NCBI GenBank assembly: GCA_018712605.1
Contig: DVGR01000097.1
Span: 1-50,201 of the forward strand
Origin: Candidatus Choladousia intestinigallinarum
Lineage (GTDB): Bacteria; Bacillota; Clostridia; Lachnospirales; Lachnospiraceae
Direction of reading: 5' to 3'
DNA: 50,201 nt
This document shows, piece by piece, positions 22,539 through 30,572 of this stretch. Within the stretch, counting starts at the first letter, position 1. Every line of letters starts with the position of its first letter. Under the pieces are notes generated by a model that worked only from the letters and a program-made list of their open reading frames with translations, was not told the DNA's origin and did no database searches. The translations under genes and the position numbers were made by a program.

Positions 22539-23567
22539 TTAGTTGTTTTTTTCTTCTGTGCTGGCAACGAGACGGTCAAAATCACTTTGATACAGACGAT
22601 CTTGAATGACACGGTACTGCTCAAATTCACTTTCCGCAAAGGCTTTTGCGATTGCGGCCGTGACTTTACCTTTGTTTTGTAAGATTTCCGCATCGTTGAA
22701 TTGCAGGAACGCATCCAGTTTGGAAGCCCAATCTGCCATCGTCATGGGAATATGCCGCCGGGCTTGTCTTGTAGCGTAGTCCAGATACATCGTGACGATC
22801 TCGTTAAGCTCCTGTATTTCACCCTTGGATAGGTAATTTTTTGCAATCGACACATCTGCTTTTACGATTTTTCCATCGGGAGCATTGCGCCATGAGGTCA
22901 ATCCCATATGTTCTTTTGTGTGGTCTGCTCTTGCTACAATGACTTCCGCTGCGGTATTTCCGTGAACGGCATAGTGCATCTTATTCTGTACTGTTGCAAA
23001 GAAATCTTTCGTGATTTGGCTATCAAGAGAATAATCAACAGCAGTAGCATAGATGTCTGTAATCTTTTGATAGAAACGGCGCTCACTGGCTCGAATCTCC
23101 TGTATCTCAGAAATTAAGTGGTCAAAATAATCCTCGTCGAAGATTTGACCGTTAATCAATCTGCTTTTATCTAAAACATACCCTTGCTTCGCAAAGGTAT
23201 CCAACACTTTTGTTGCCCATTGACGGAATTGTGTTGCCCTGCCGGAGTTGACACGGTAGCCAACGGCAATTATGGTAGATAGCGAATAAAATTTATATTG
23301 ATAGGTTTTTCCGTTATCCGCAACTTGTGCAAAATTTGCACAAGTTGATTCCTCGGACAATTCGCCGCTTTCATAGATGTTTTTCAAATGTTTTGTGACA
23401 ACGCTTCTGTCTACATCGAAAAGCTGCCCAATCGCTTTTTGTGTCAGCCATACATCGTGATCCTGTACACGGACTTCAATACCGTCCTCGTGAGCATCCT
23501 TTGTAAATACAAGAAAATCCACAGTACTGTTTCGGATCTGCAACTTTGTATTTTTGTTCTCAGCCAT
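22539..23567 (-). CDS. RhuM-family protein
   Basis: A 342-residue full-length member of the RhuM (virulence protein) family. Family hallmarks are VWLTQKAIGQLFDVDRSVVTKHLKNIYESGEL (residues ~39-71, a helix-turn-helix-like region), YKFYSLSTIIAVGYRVNSGRATQFRQWA (~92-119) and the C-terminal AFAESEFEQYR. RhuM proteins occur on pathogenicity islands, integrative elements and next to restriction systems; their molecular function is not firmly established. Upstream of the ATG lies GGATGGTGAT. Codon use and AT content differ from the flanking housekeeping genes, and the neighbours are broken genes, so it is probably the last intact gene of an acquired segment. Confidence 0.88.
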   Translation of the reverse strand: MAENKNTKLQIRNSTVDFLVFTKDAHEDGIEVRVQDHDVWLTQKAIGQLFDVDRSVVTKHLKNIYESGELSEESTCANFAQVADNGKTYQYKFYSLSTIIAVGYRVNSGRATQFRQWATKVLDTFAKQGYVLDKSRLINGQIFDEDYFDHLISEIQEIRASERRFYQKITDIYATAVDYSLDSQITKDFFATVQNKMHYAVHGNTAAEVIVARADHTKEHMGLTSWRNAPDGKIVKADVSIAKNYLSKGEIQELNEIVTMYLDYATRQARRHIPMTMADWASKLDAFLQFNDAEILQNKGKVTAAIAKAFAESEFEQYRVIQDRLYQSDFDRLVASTEEKNN

Positions 23568-23584
23568 TATGTATCACCATCCAA

Positions 23585-23850
23585 TCATTCCTCATCGGAG
23601 CTGCTCTCTCTTGCCCTGCTCTTATAAACATTATGCTTATTTTTGCACAGAGGGCTGCAAAATACAGCACTTGGTCTGCTTGCAACAAATGCTTTGGTAC
23701 AGTGCTTGCAAAACTTAATCGGGTTTTCGCTGTCGGTCAGCATAAAACTGAACAGTTATCTGTACGTCCAGCAGCAGGGAATGAAAGTCCCGAACGATGG
23801 TCAGCTTATCCAACAGGGCGATGTGGTAAATTTTATATTATCCATTATAC
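23585..23850 (-). pseudogene. 5'-truncated, frameshifted zinc-finger gene (DUF6076-like C-terminus)
   Basis: Reading the minus strand gives YHIALLDKLTIVRDFHSLLL and VQITVQF in one frame, then, after a one-base shift at a TTTT run near 23745, FMLTDSENPIKFCKHCTKAF and SAVFCSPLCKNKHNVYKS in another, ending at TGA 23585-23587. The FCKHC...FCSPLC pair is a four-cysteine zinc site like that in the C-terminus of DUF6076-type proteins common on clostridial mobile elements. The N-terminal part is absent. The family name is tentative; the frameshift and truncation are directly visible. Confidence 0.55.
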
Positions 23851-23919
23851 GATTTCTTCTCCCCGGAATCAATCTCTGTCCTATTTTGTTCTAAAAAATC
23901 TTTCTTTAATATGCTCATT

Positions 23920-24190
23920 GACTGAGATGCACTCCAACAGGGATTATACTTTTGAACCCGAAAAGCTCCATTTTGCCGATTTTCATATCGAGGGAGAATA
24001 CAAGTTGCCTGAGTCAAAAGAGACATATGACAAATATATCGAAGGTGGTCATGGGCATACTGTGGTTTTCTTTATTAAGAAAGCACTAATGTTAGGTTGG
24101 AAAGCTGAAGAACAGAGACGATTCTTACATCTCCGAGGAAAGCCCACGGCTGAGGATACTGGAGAAGAACAGATGCGGACGATGGAATAG
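23920..24190 (+). pseudogene. Unrecognised open frame in the decayed insert, probably a gene fragment
   Basis: An open frame continues to TAG 24188-24190 and encodes about 90 residues from an internal ATG, including MHSNRDYTFEPEKLHFADFH, GGHGHTVVFFIKKALMLGWK and EEQRRFLHLRGKPTAEDTG. The composition is protein-like and fairly hydrophilic, but I recognise no family and no ribosome binding site precedes a start. It lies between two broken genes, so a leftover fragment is more likely than an intact gene. Confidence 0.3.
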
Positions 24191-24208
24191 TCCAGCACTG
24201 AAACTACT

Positions 24209-24400
24209 ATGTCTGAACTGACTTCCAAACGACTATTAAAAGGGGCGGTACCGAGGTTAATTGATGAATGGCAGCTTGCTCTGGGTGGCGACAAGCTCAT
24301 TAAAGATGGCGCAAAGAGTCTAAAATCAATGGAAGCCCAAATTGACACCGATAAGATGAATGCTCTATCTTTTCTTATGATTTTAACCGGAACACCCTAA
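24209..24400 (+). pseudogene. Internally deleted AAA/DUF4143 ATPase remnant
   Basis: The 63-residue frame joins two distant parts of a DUF4143-type ATPase. RLLKGAVPRLIDEWQ is the Walker B region from the N-terminal third. It runs straight into LGGDKLIKDGAKSLKSM and DTDKMNALSFLMILTG, which belong to the extreme C-terminus. About 250 residues are missing between them and the Walker A part is gone. These ATPases are common accessory genes on clostridial chromosomes and elements. Confidence 0.7.
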
Positions 24401-24435
24401 TTTAGAGTAAAAACTCCGCACTTTTTATAAAAAGA

Positions 24436-24475
24436 CAGAAAAAAACACAGTCGGCATGACGGAACCGACTGTGTT
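24436..24475 (-). terminator. rpsT terminator
   Basis: On the minus strand, AACACAGTCGG pairs perfectly with CCGACTGTGTT (arms at 24465-24475 and 24444-24454) and is followed by a run of seven T (24445-24439). It lies 22 bp after the rpsT stop. Confidence 0.92.
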
Positions 24476-24496
24476 CAATATTCATCTATGCTAAGC

Positions 24497-24760
24497 TTAT
24501 GCCAGGGTGTTGACTGCTTTAGTCAGACGAGAAACCTTTCTTGCTGCATTGTTCTTATGATAGATTCCCTTCTTTGCAGCTTTGTCAATAATGGAAATCG
24601 CATTCAATAAAGCAGCGTCAGCAGCAGCCTTGTCGTTAGAAGCAACTGCAGCCTCTACCTTCTTCATAGCTGTCTTTACGGCTGATTTCGCAGCTTTGTT
24701 ACGCTCATTTCTGGCCTTTGCAACCAGGATTCTCTTCTTTGCAGATTTGATGTTAGCCAA
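24497..24760 (-). CDS. rpsT: 30S ribosomal protein S20
   Basis: An 87-residue primary 16S rRNA-binding protein of the small subunit, beginning ANIKSAKKRILVAKARNERNKAAKS, the family's hallmark N-terminus. The start is TTG at 24760: the conserved sequence begins there and GGAGGTG lies about 8 bp upstream, while the longer frame to 24859 overlaps the promoter region. The gene is divergent from gpr. Enterobacterial rpsT also uses a weak start codon linked to autoregulation; whether that holds here is unknown. Confidence 0.95.
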   Translation of the reverse strand: MANIKSAKKRILVAKARNERNKAAKSAVKTAMKKVEAAVASNDKAAADAALLNAISIIDKAAKKGIYHKNNAARKVSRLTKAVNTLA

Positions 24761-24842
24761 CCCGTACACCTCCAAACATTTTAAATTAATCAGTTGTTTC
24801 ATTAAAATCGGACACGGACGTTTAATGTAAACATACTCATAT

Positions 24843-24871
24843 ATCTTAGTCCAAACCAAGTTTTATGTCAA
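24843..24871 (-). promoter_or_regulatory. Promoter of rpsT
   Basis: On the minus strand TTGACA (24871-24866), a 17 bp spacer and TAAGAT (24848-24843). The predicted leader before the TTG start is about 75 nt, long enough to hold a translational control element. Confidence 0.8.
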
Positions 24872-24954
24872 TACATATTTCCGAAAATCTTGTAAAAAAT
24901 AGTAATAAGACGGATTGTACAAAATCATTAAGGTCTATACGAAGGAGAGAAAAA

Positions 24955-25911
24955 ATGATCGGGAGTTTTCAGATACGGACGGATCTGGCCCTGGAAGCCA
25001 GAGAAGGATACGATGGGGATGAATCCAGAATCCGGGGGGTGACGGTAGAGGAAGAGGCCGATGCACAGCGGGAGATCTACACCACTACGGTTCGGATTGA
25101 AACGGAAAATGGCGCCAGGGCCATAGGAAAACCTGTGGGGACGTATATCACCCTGGAGGCGCCGAACATGTCATCGCCGGATGAAGGATACCACAGAGAG
25201 ATTTCAGGGGAACTTTCCAGGCATCTGCGCAGCCTTATGGGGGAGCAGGGGAAGTCTGTCCTTGTGGTGGGACTTGGCAACCGGGAGGTGACGCCGGATG
25301 CCCTTGGCCCCAATGTAGTGAACAACCTTCATATCACCAGGCACATGATCCGGGAGTACGGGAAGAATTTTTTGAGCGATGAGGAGACGGAATGTATCAG
25401 TGCCATTGTACCGGGCGTCATGGCTCAGACCGGTATGGAGACGCTGGAAATCGTAAAAGGAGTGGTGGATGAGACAAAGCCGGATGTGGTCATAGTCATT
25501 GATGCCCTGGCAGCCAGAAGCACAAAGCGGCTGAACCGGACGATCCAGATTACAGACGCCGGAATTCATCCCGGCTCCGGGGTTGGAAATCACAGAAATG
25601 GAATCAATCAGGAAGCTTTAGGAGTGCCGGTAATCGCCGTGGGAGTACCTACGGTGGTGGATGCGGCCACTATTGTGAATGACACCATGGAAGAGCTGGT
25701 GAATCAGATGGATGGACACCAGGAAATGCAGAGGCTGGGAGGCGCCCTGGGCACTCTGGACAGCGCACAGAAGCATCAGATGATCCGGGAACTGATTTCC
25801 CCTCATTTAAATACCATGTTTGTGACGCCCAAGGATATTGACGAGACAGTAAAATACTTGAGCTATACCATCTCAGAGGGACTGAATATGGCTTTTTCCG
25901 GCAAGGGGTAA
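24955..25911 (+). CDS. gpr: Germination protease (SASP-specific)
   Basis: A 318-residue protease that degrades SASPs at germination. It is made as a zymogen: the N-terminus QIRTDLALEARE carries the TDLA-type site, resembling SASP sites, where the propeptide is removed. Conserved core segments are VVGLGNREVTPDALGPNVVNNL, HMIREYG, VPGVMAQTGMET and DALAARSTKRLNRTIQITD, typical of the A25 family. ATG 24955 is chosen because GAAGGAGAG lies upstream and the prosequence begins there. It is followed by spoIIP, as in Bacillus. Confidence 0.95.
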   Translation: MIGSFQIRTDLALEAREGYDGDESRIRGVTVEEEADAQREIYTTTVRIETENGARAIGKPVGTYITLEAPNMSSPDEGYHREISGELSRHLRSLMGEQGKSVLVVGLGNREVTPDALGPNVVNNLHITRHMIREYGKNFLSDEETECISAIVPGVMAQTGMETLEIVKGVVDETKPDVVIVIDALAARSTKRLNRTIQITDAGIHPGSGVGNHRNGINQEALGVPVIAVGVPTVVDAATIVNDTMEELVNQMDGHQEMQRLGGALGTLDSAQKHQMIRELISPHLNTMFVTPKDIDETVKYLSYTISEGLNMAFSGKG

Positions 25912-25925
25912 CCATGACCGCCCTG

Positions 25926-25954
25926 TCATAATCTTGTCCATTCCCTCATATAAT
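25926..25954 (+). promoter_or_regulatory. Putative sigma-E promoter of spoIIP
   Basis: TCATAAT (25926-25932), a 14 bp spacer and CATATAAT (25947-25954) fit the mother-cell sigma-E pattern (KMATATT, 13-15 bp, CATACAAT). spoIIP is sigma-E dependent in Bacillus, so position and function agree. The leader is about 50 nt and contains GGCGGCCTGCGGCC. Confidence 0.65.
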
Positions 25955-26012
25955 AAAATATCGGCGGCCTGCGGCCATTTCTGCGCCTGGGGATGCCGGA
26001 GGGGAGAACGGG

Positions 26013-27251
26013 ATGCGGAATGGAGAATGGCTGCAGAGGCTTTTGTATATTTTAATGGCAGTTCTGAGTACGTATATTATTTACAAAGGAGGAGAGGTGC
26101 TGGTTCGGGAAGCAGATTTATCGGAGATCGTTCCCGATGAATGGAAAAAGGGCATAGAAGATGCGGCTGTTTCTGCGTACGCCCCTGCTTACAGTGCGGC
26201 GGTGAGGGGAGATGGAACGGGAAACTGGATCTCAGAATGGATGGAGCAGCTTGTACCGATCTATACCTATATGGCTGAGAGACCCCAGGAGACAGAGGCC
26301 GGAGGCGAACCGCAAGAAACCGGTGAGTCGGAGACTGAGGCGGAACAGACACAGGAACCGGAAACTGCATCAGGGCAGACACAGGAACCGGAGGCTGTGA
26401 CTGGGCAGACAGAGAGTGCGGAAGATGGCGCTGACACTTATGAAGCGGCGGAAGCTTCAGCGCCGGGAACTGCCGGGATCTCCCCGGAACTGCTCTCACA
26501 GCTTTCAGATTTTGACTATCTCTTAAACGAGTACTTCACCCTGGACGCAGGGACAACCATCGACGGAGAGCTGCTCAATGCCGGGGATCTTTTGAATGAA
26601 GACCTGACCATAGAAAAAAAGTCAGGGATGCCCCAGATTCTCATTTATCACACACACTCTCAGGAAACCTTTGCGGATTCCAGGGAAGGAGTGACAGAGG
26701 ATTCCATTGTGGGAATGGGAGAGGTGCTGGCGGAGCTGCTCAGGGACAAGTACGGCTACCAGGTGATACACGATACGGGCGTGTATGATCTGATTGACGG
26801 AGTGCTGGACCGCAGCGCTGCCTATGACTATGCAAGAGCCGCTGTGCTGGAAATTCTGGAGCAAAATCCTTCTATAGAGGTAATCATTGACCTGCACCGG
26901 GACGGAGTGGAGGGTGAAAAGTTCGTGACGGAGATTGACGGAAAACCGGCCTCCATGATTATGTTTTTTAACGGCCTGTCCAGGGACAATCAAAACCAGC
27001 CCCTGACCTGGCTGGAGAATCCATATATCCGTGAGAATCTTGCATTCTCTCTGCAGCTTGAACTGAAAGCCAGAGAGCAGTATCCGGGCTTTACCAGGAA
27101 TATTTATCTGAAAGCCCAGCGCTACAACCTCCATTTAAGGCCCAGGTCGCTCCTGGTGGAGGCGGGCACCCAGCTCAACACCGTAGAGGAAGAGAGAAAT
27201 GCCATGGAGCCCCTGGCGGAACTTCTTGACCAGGTACTGACAGGCAGGTGA
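26013..27251 (+). CDS. spoIIP: Stage II sporulation protein P (peptidoglycan amidase/endopeptidase)
   Basis: A 412-residue enzyme that cuts septal peptidoglycan with SpoIID and SpoIIM to drive engulfment. A single membrane anchor lies at residues ~10-25. A low-complexity Gln/Glu/Thr linker at ~90-140 contains two GQTQEPE-type repeats. The catalytic domain has YHTHSQE (212-218; His213 and Glu218), DLHRD (His295) and SLLVEAGTQLNT. The ATG follows GGAGGGGAGA. The linker presumably spans the space between membrane and wall. Compared with Bacillus, yqxA is absent between spoIIP and lepA. Confidence 0.95.
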   Translation: MRNGEWLQRLLYILMAVLSTYIIYKGGEVLVREADLSEIVPDEWKKGIEDAAVSAYAPAYSAAVRGDGTGNWISEWMEQLVPIYTYMAERPQETEAGGEPQETGESETEAEQTQEPETASGQTQEPEAVTGQTESAEDGADTYEAAEASAPGTAGISPELLSQLSDFDYLLNEYFTLDAGTTIDGELLNAGDLLNEDLTIEKKSGMPQILIYHTHSQETFADSREGVTEDSIVGMGEVLAELLRDKYGYQVIHDTGVYDLIDGVLDRSAAYDYARAAVLEILEQNPSIEVIIDLHRDGVEGEKFVTEIDGKPASMIMFFNGLSRDNQNQPLTWLENPYIRENLAFSLQLELKAREQYPGFTRNIYLKAQRYNLHLRPRSLLVEAGTQLNTVEEERNAMEPLAELLDQVLTGR

Positions 27252-27353
27252 TGAGACCGGCCCCAAGAATCTTTACCTTGCTATGGACAATACGGGAAAA
27301 GATGTGTTAAACTGTTCCAGATACAGGATACAGCCTGGCAAGGAGGAACACAA

Positions 27354-29165
27354 GTGACGACAGATCAGAGCAAAATCAGGAATTTTTGTATAATAGCCCA
27401 TATTGACCATGGCAAGTCTACCTTGGCGGACCGGATTATCGAGATGACAGGACTTCTGACCAGCCGTGAGATGCAGAATCAGGTTCTGGATAATATGGAT
27501 CTGGAGCGGGAGCGGGGGATTACGATTAAATCCCAGGCGGTGCGCACCGTATACAAGGCTGATGATGGTGAAGAATATATTTTTAATTTAATAGATACTC
27601 CGGGACACGTGGATTTCAACTATGAGGTTTCCAGAAGCCTTGCGGCCTGCGACGGCGCTATTTTAGTGGTGGATGCGGCTCAGGGAATTGAGGCGCAGAC
27701 TCTGGCCAATGTCTATCTGGCTCTGGATCATGATCTGGACGTGATGCCCGTGATTAATAAAATTGACCTTCCAAGTGCGGAACCGGATAGGGTGATCCAG
27801 GAGATCGAGGACGTGATTGGGATTGAGGCGGAGGACGCCCCCAGGATTTCGGCCAAGACCGGGGAGAATGTACATCAGGTTCTGGAGAAGATCGTTGAAA
27901 AGATTCCGGCCCCCCAGGGAGATCCCCAGGCGCCGCTGAAGGCATTGATTTTTGATTCTATCTATGATTCTTATAAGGGAGTCATTATATTTATCCGTCT
28001 TATGGAGGGAACGGTCAGGAAGGGCACCCCTATTTTAATGATGGCTACGAAAACCCAGGCTGAGGTCGTGGAGGTGGGATATTTTGGCGCAGGTCAGTTT
28101 ATTCCCTGTGAAGAGCTTGGGGCAGGAATGGTAGGCTATATTACTGCCAGCCTTAAAAATGTCAAAGACACCCGGGTGGGCGATACGGTGACTAACGCAT
28201 TGAAGCCCTGCGCGGAGCCGCTTCCGGGTTACAAGAAAGTAAATCCCATGGTTTACTGCGGCATGTATCCGGCGGACGGGGCAAAGTACCCGGATCTGCG
28301 GGATGCCCTGGAGAAGCTTCAGCTAAACGATGCGTCCCTGCAGTTTGAGCCGGAGACCTCTGTGGCTTTGGGCTTTGGTTTCCGCTGCGGTTTCCTGGGA
28401 CTTCTGCATCTGGAGATTATCCAGGAGCGGCTGGAGAGGGAGTATAACCTGGATCTGGTAACCACGGCGCCCAGCGTAATCTATAAAGTTTATAAGACAA
28501 ACGGAGAAGTAATAGAGCTGACGAACCCTACCAATCTGCCGGATCCCTCTGAGATCGAATACATGGAAGAGCCGGTAGTGGCGGCGGAGATCATGGTGAC
28601 CACAGAATATATCGGTTCCATTATGGAGCTGTGCCAGGAACGCAGGGGAATATACGAAGGCATGGAATACATGGAGGAGACCAGGGCTCTTCTGAAATAT
28701 ACGCTGCCTCTTAATGAGATTATCTACGATTTCTTTGACGCACTGAAGTCCCGATCCAGAGGCTACGCATCCTTTGACTATGAGCTTAAAGGATATATGC
28801 GTTCAGAGCTGGTGAAGCTGGATATTCTGGTAAATAAGGAGGAAGTGGATGCTCTTTCCTTTATTGTCCATGGAGATACGGCCTATGAGAGAGGACGCAG
28901 GATGTGTGAGAAGCTGAAGGAAGAGATTCCAAGACAGCTCTTTGAGATTCCTATCCAGGCGGCCATCGGAAGCAAGATTATTGCCAGGGAGACGGTCCGG
29001 GCCATGAGAAAAGACGTCCTGGCAAAATGCTACGGCGGAGATATCACACGAAAGAAAAAACTTCTGGAGAAACAGAAGGAAGGAAAGAAAAGGATGCGCC
29101 AGGTAGGAAATGTGGAGATTCCGCAGAAAGCCTTCATGAGCGTATTAAAGCTGGACGACAAATAA
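27354..29165 (+). CDS. lepA: Elongation factor 4 (LepA)
   Basis: A 603-residue translational GTPase acting on stalled or mis-translocated ribosomes. The G-domain motifs are G1 AHIDHGKST (residues ~15-23), G2 with [13 protein letters not shown]3 DTPGHVDF, G4 NKIDLP and G5 SAKTG. The LepA-specific C-terminal domain ends [22 protein letters not shown]. The length is normal. The GTG start follows AAGGAGG. The gene lies after spoIIP as in Bacillus, but hemW comes about 1.4 kb later, separated by two opposing genes. Confidence 0.97.
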   Translation: MTTDQSKIRNFCIIAHIDHGKSTLADRIIEMTGLLTSREMQNQVLDNMDLERERGITIKSQAVRTVYKADDGEEYIFNLIDTPGHVDFNYEVSRSLAACDGAILVVDAAQGIEAQTLANVYLALDHDLDVMPVINKIDLPSAEPDRVIQEIEDVIGIEAEDAPRISAKTGENVHQVLEKIVEKIPAPQGDPQAPLKALIFDSIYDSYKGVIIFIRLMEGTVRKGTPILMMATKTQAEVVEVGYFGAGQFIPCEELGAGMVGYITASLKNVKDTRVGDTVTNALKPCAEPLPGYKKVNPMVYCGMYPADGAKYPDLRDALEKLQLNDASLQFEPETSVALGFGFRCGFLGLLHLEIIQERLEREYNLDLVTTAPSVIYKVYKTNGEVIELTNPTNLPDPSEIEYMEEPVVAAEIMVTTEYIGSIMELCQERRGIYEGMEYMEETRALLKYTLPLNEIIYDFFDALKSRSRGYASFDYELKGYMRSELVKLDILVNKEEVDALSFIVHGDTAYERGRRMCEKLKEEIPRQLFEIPIQAAIGSKIIARETVRAMRKDVLAKCYGGDITRKKKLLEKQKEGKKRMRQVGNVEIPQKAFMSVLKLDDK

Positions 29166-29197
29166 TCTCCCGGCCGCCCTGGTCTGGAGAGCATAAA

Positions 29198-29241
29198 GGA
29201 GGGGATGCCGCATGAAATCTGTTTCATGCGGCATCCCCTCC
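29198..29241. terminator. 20-bp perfect stem between convergent lepA and RHH genes
   Basis: Bases 29198-29217 pair without mismatch with 29222-29241 around a TCTG loop. There is no good T-tract on either strand (GGCAG on plus, CCTTTATG on minus). Its place between convergent genes and its length make it a shared terminator or a barrier to read-through. Confidence 0.7.
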
Positions 29242-29247
29242 GGCAGT

Positions 29248-29427
29248 TTACTGTTCGTCTTCTTTCCGGGATTTCTTCCTGCGCCGGACGCATTCCGTAA
29301 GAAGATACTCGATCTGTCCGTTTACAGAGCGGAATTCTTCTTCAGCCCAAGCAGCCAGTTCGTTGTAGAGAGAAGCGGAAAGGCGAAGGGGAATCTGCTT
29401 TTTTGTTTTTTCTTTCTTAGTTTCCAT
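29248..29427 (-). CDS. Arc-like ribbon-helix-helix protein
   Basis: A 59-residue basic protein with a ribbon-helix-helix pattern: strand [14 protein letters not shown] (alternating residues), helix [28 protein letters not shown] 29427 is preferred over 29457 because GGGAGG lies 6 bp upstream. It is the second gene of an operon with the Band 7 protein, beginning 36 bp after it. RHH proteins usually bind palindromes near their own promoter, and a candidate site overlaps the -10 of this operon. Confidence 0.78.
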   Translation of the reverse strand: METKKEKTKKQIPLRLSASLYNELAAWAEEEFRSVNGQIEYLLTECVRRRKKSRKEDEQ

Positions 29428-29462
29428 TCGTTCCTCCCTTCTTTCCGCTTCCTGCATGGGAT

Positions 29463-30425
29463 CTAGTAGATAGAGCCGCTGTTGACAATGGGCTGCGGAT
29501 CTTTATTTCCGCAGAGCACTACCAGCAAGTTGCTGACCATGGCGGCTTTACGTTCTTCGTCCAATTCTACAATGTCATTTTCGCTTAATTTCTGAAGGGC
29601 CATATCCACCATACTTACAGCTCCCTCAACGATTTTCTGCCGGGCGTCGATGACAGCCTCTGCCTGCTGGCGCTGGAGCATGGCGGAAGCGATCTCGGGA
29701 GCGTAGGCCAGGCGGGTGATCCGCACTTCCTTGATGGTGATGCCGGCGCTCTCAGCCTTCTCCTGCAGTTCCTTCTGCATAATATCCGCTACCTCCTGGG
29801 TGCTGCCCCGGAGACTCTTTTCATCGTTGAGGCCAGTGTCATAGGGATAGCGGCGGGCGGTGTTCCGGGTGATGGCGTCGCACTGGATGGAGAGATAATT
29901 TTTGTAATTCTCCACATTCAGGACCGCTTTGGTAGGGTTGGTCACCTGCCAGATGACGATGGTGCCGATCTCAATAGGATTTCCCTGCTGGTCATTCACC
30001 TTCTGCTTCTCATTGTTCAGCGTCATGATCTTTGTGGAGATCTTTTTGCTTATGGAAGAGACGGAGACTCCGGAGCCGGAGGCTGTGACCGTGGGGATTT
30101 TAATGGATGGATTCAGTCCCGAAGCAAAGGGATTCGTCCAGTAATATCCTTCCTCCTTCAGGGTTCCATAATAGTTTCCAAAGAGAGACAGCACCAGGGC
30201 CTCGTTAGGATTGATAATATGGAGCCCGCAAAGCAGGAGAATGCCTGCCAGCAGCAGGATGGTTCCCAGGATGACAAAGAAGACAATCACGGCAGTGGAA
30301 GCGCCCAGGACTCCGGGAGCAATGTAAGCCGGGAGGCAGCCCAGCACCATCAGGATTCCCAGAAAAAGAAATAGGTAGCCGGACGGCGCCTGCAGAATTT
30401 TTTCGTCTATGTCTTTGGTGTTCAT
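29463..30425 (-). CDS. SPFH/Band 7 domain membrane protein
   Basis: A 320-residue protein with two N-terminal membrane segments (residues ~17-35 and ~43-67), then a Band 7 domain starting [47 protein letters not shown] and [36 protein letters not shown] are prohibitin-homology hallmarks. Such proteins form oligomeric rings or membrane microdomains. The ATG follows AGGAGGGGAAAG. It heads a two-gene operon with the RHH protein, inserted between lepA and hemW relative to Bacillus. Confidence 0.9.
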   Translation of the reverse strand: MNTKDIDEKILQAPSGYLFLFLGILMVLGCLPAYIAPGVLGASTAVIVFFVILGTILLLAGILLLCGLHIINPNEALVLSLFGNYYGTLKEEGYYWTNPFASGLNPSIKIPTVTASGSGVSVSSISKKISTKIMTLNNEKQKVNDQQGNPIEIGTIVIWQVTNPTKAVLNVENYKNYLSIQCDAITRNTARRYPYDTGLNDEKSLRGSTQEVADIMQKELQEKAESAGITIKEVRITRLAYAPEIASAMLQRQQAEAVIDARQKIVEGAVSMVDMALQKLSENDIVELDEERKAAMVSNLLVVLCGNKDPQPIVNSGSIY

Positions 30426-30442
30426 AACTTTCCCCTCCTAAA

Positions 30443-30493
30443 ATGATATTATTTTGATATCAATATCATAACACTAAGAATCGCCTGTGTCAA
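30443..30493 (-). promoter_or_regulatory. Promoter of the Band 7 operon with inverted repeat over the -10
   Basis: On the minus strand TTGACA (30493-30488), a 17 bp spacer and TATGAT (30470-30465). An inverted repeat, ATGATATT (30443-30450) and AATATCAT (30462-30469), overlaps the -10, and TGATAT recurs at 11-bp period (30444, 30455). A bound protein would block RNA polymerase; the RHH protein of the operon is the obvious candidate. Confidence 0.75.
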
Positions 30494-30572
30494 TAGGAAT
30501 GTTGCAAAGAGATGGTTGTTGCGCCGGAAAATCCGTGTTAAAGTAAGCCAAGTGAGAAAGGAGACGTCAAAC

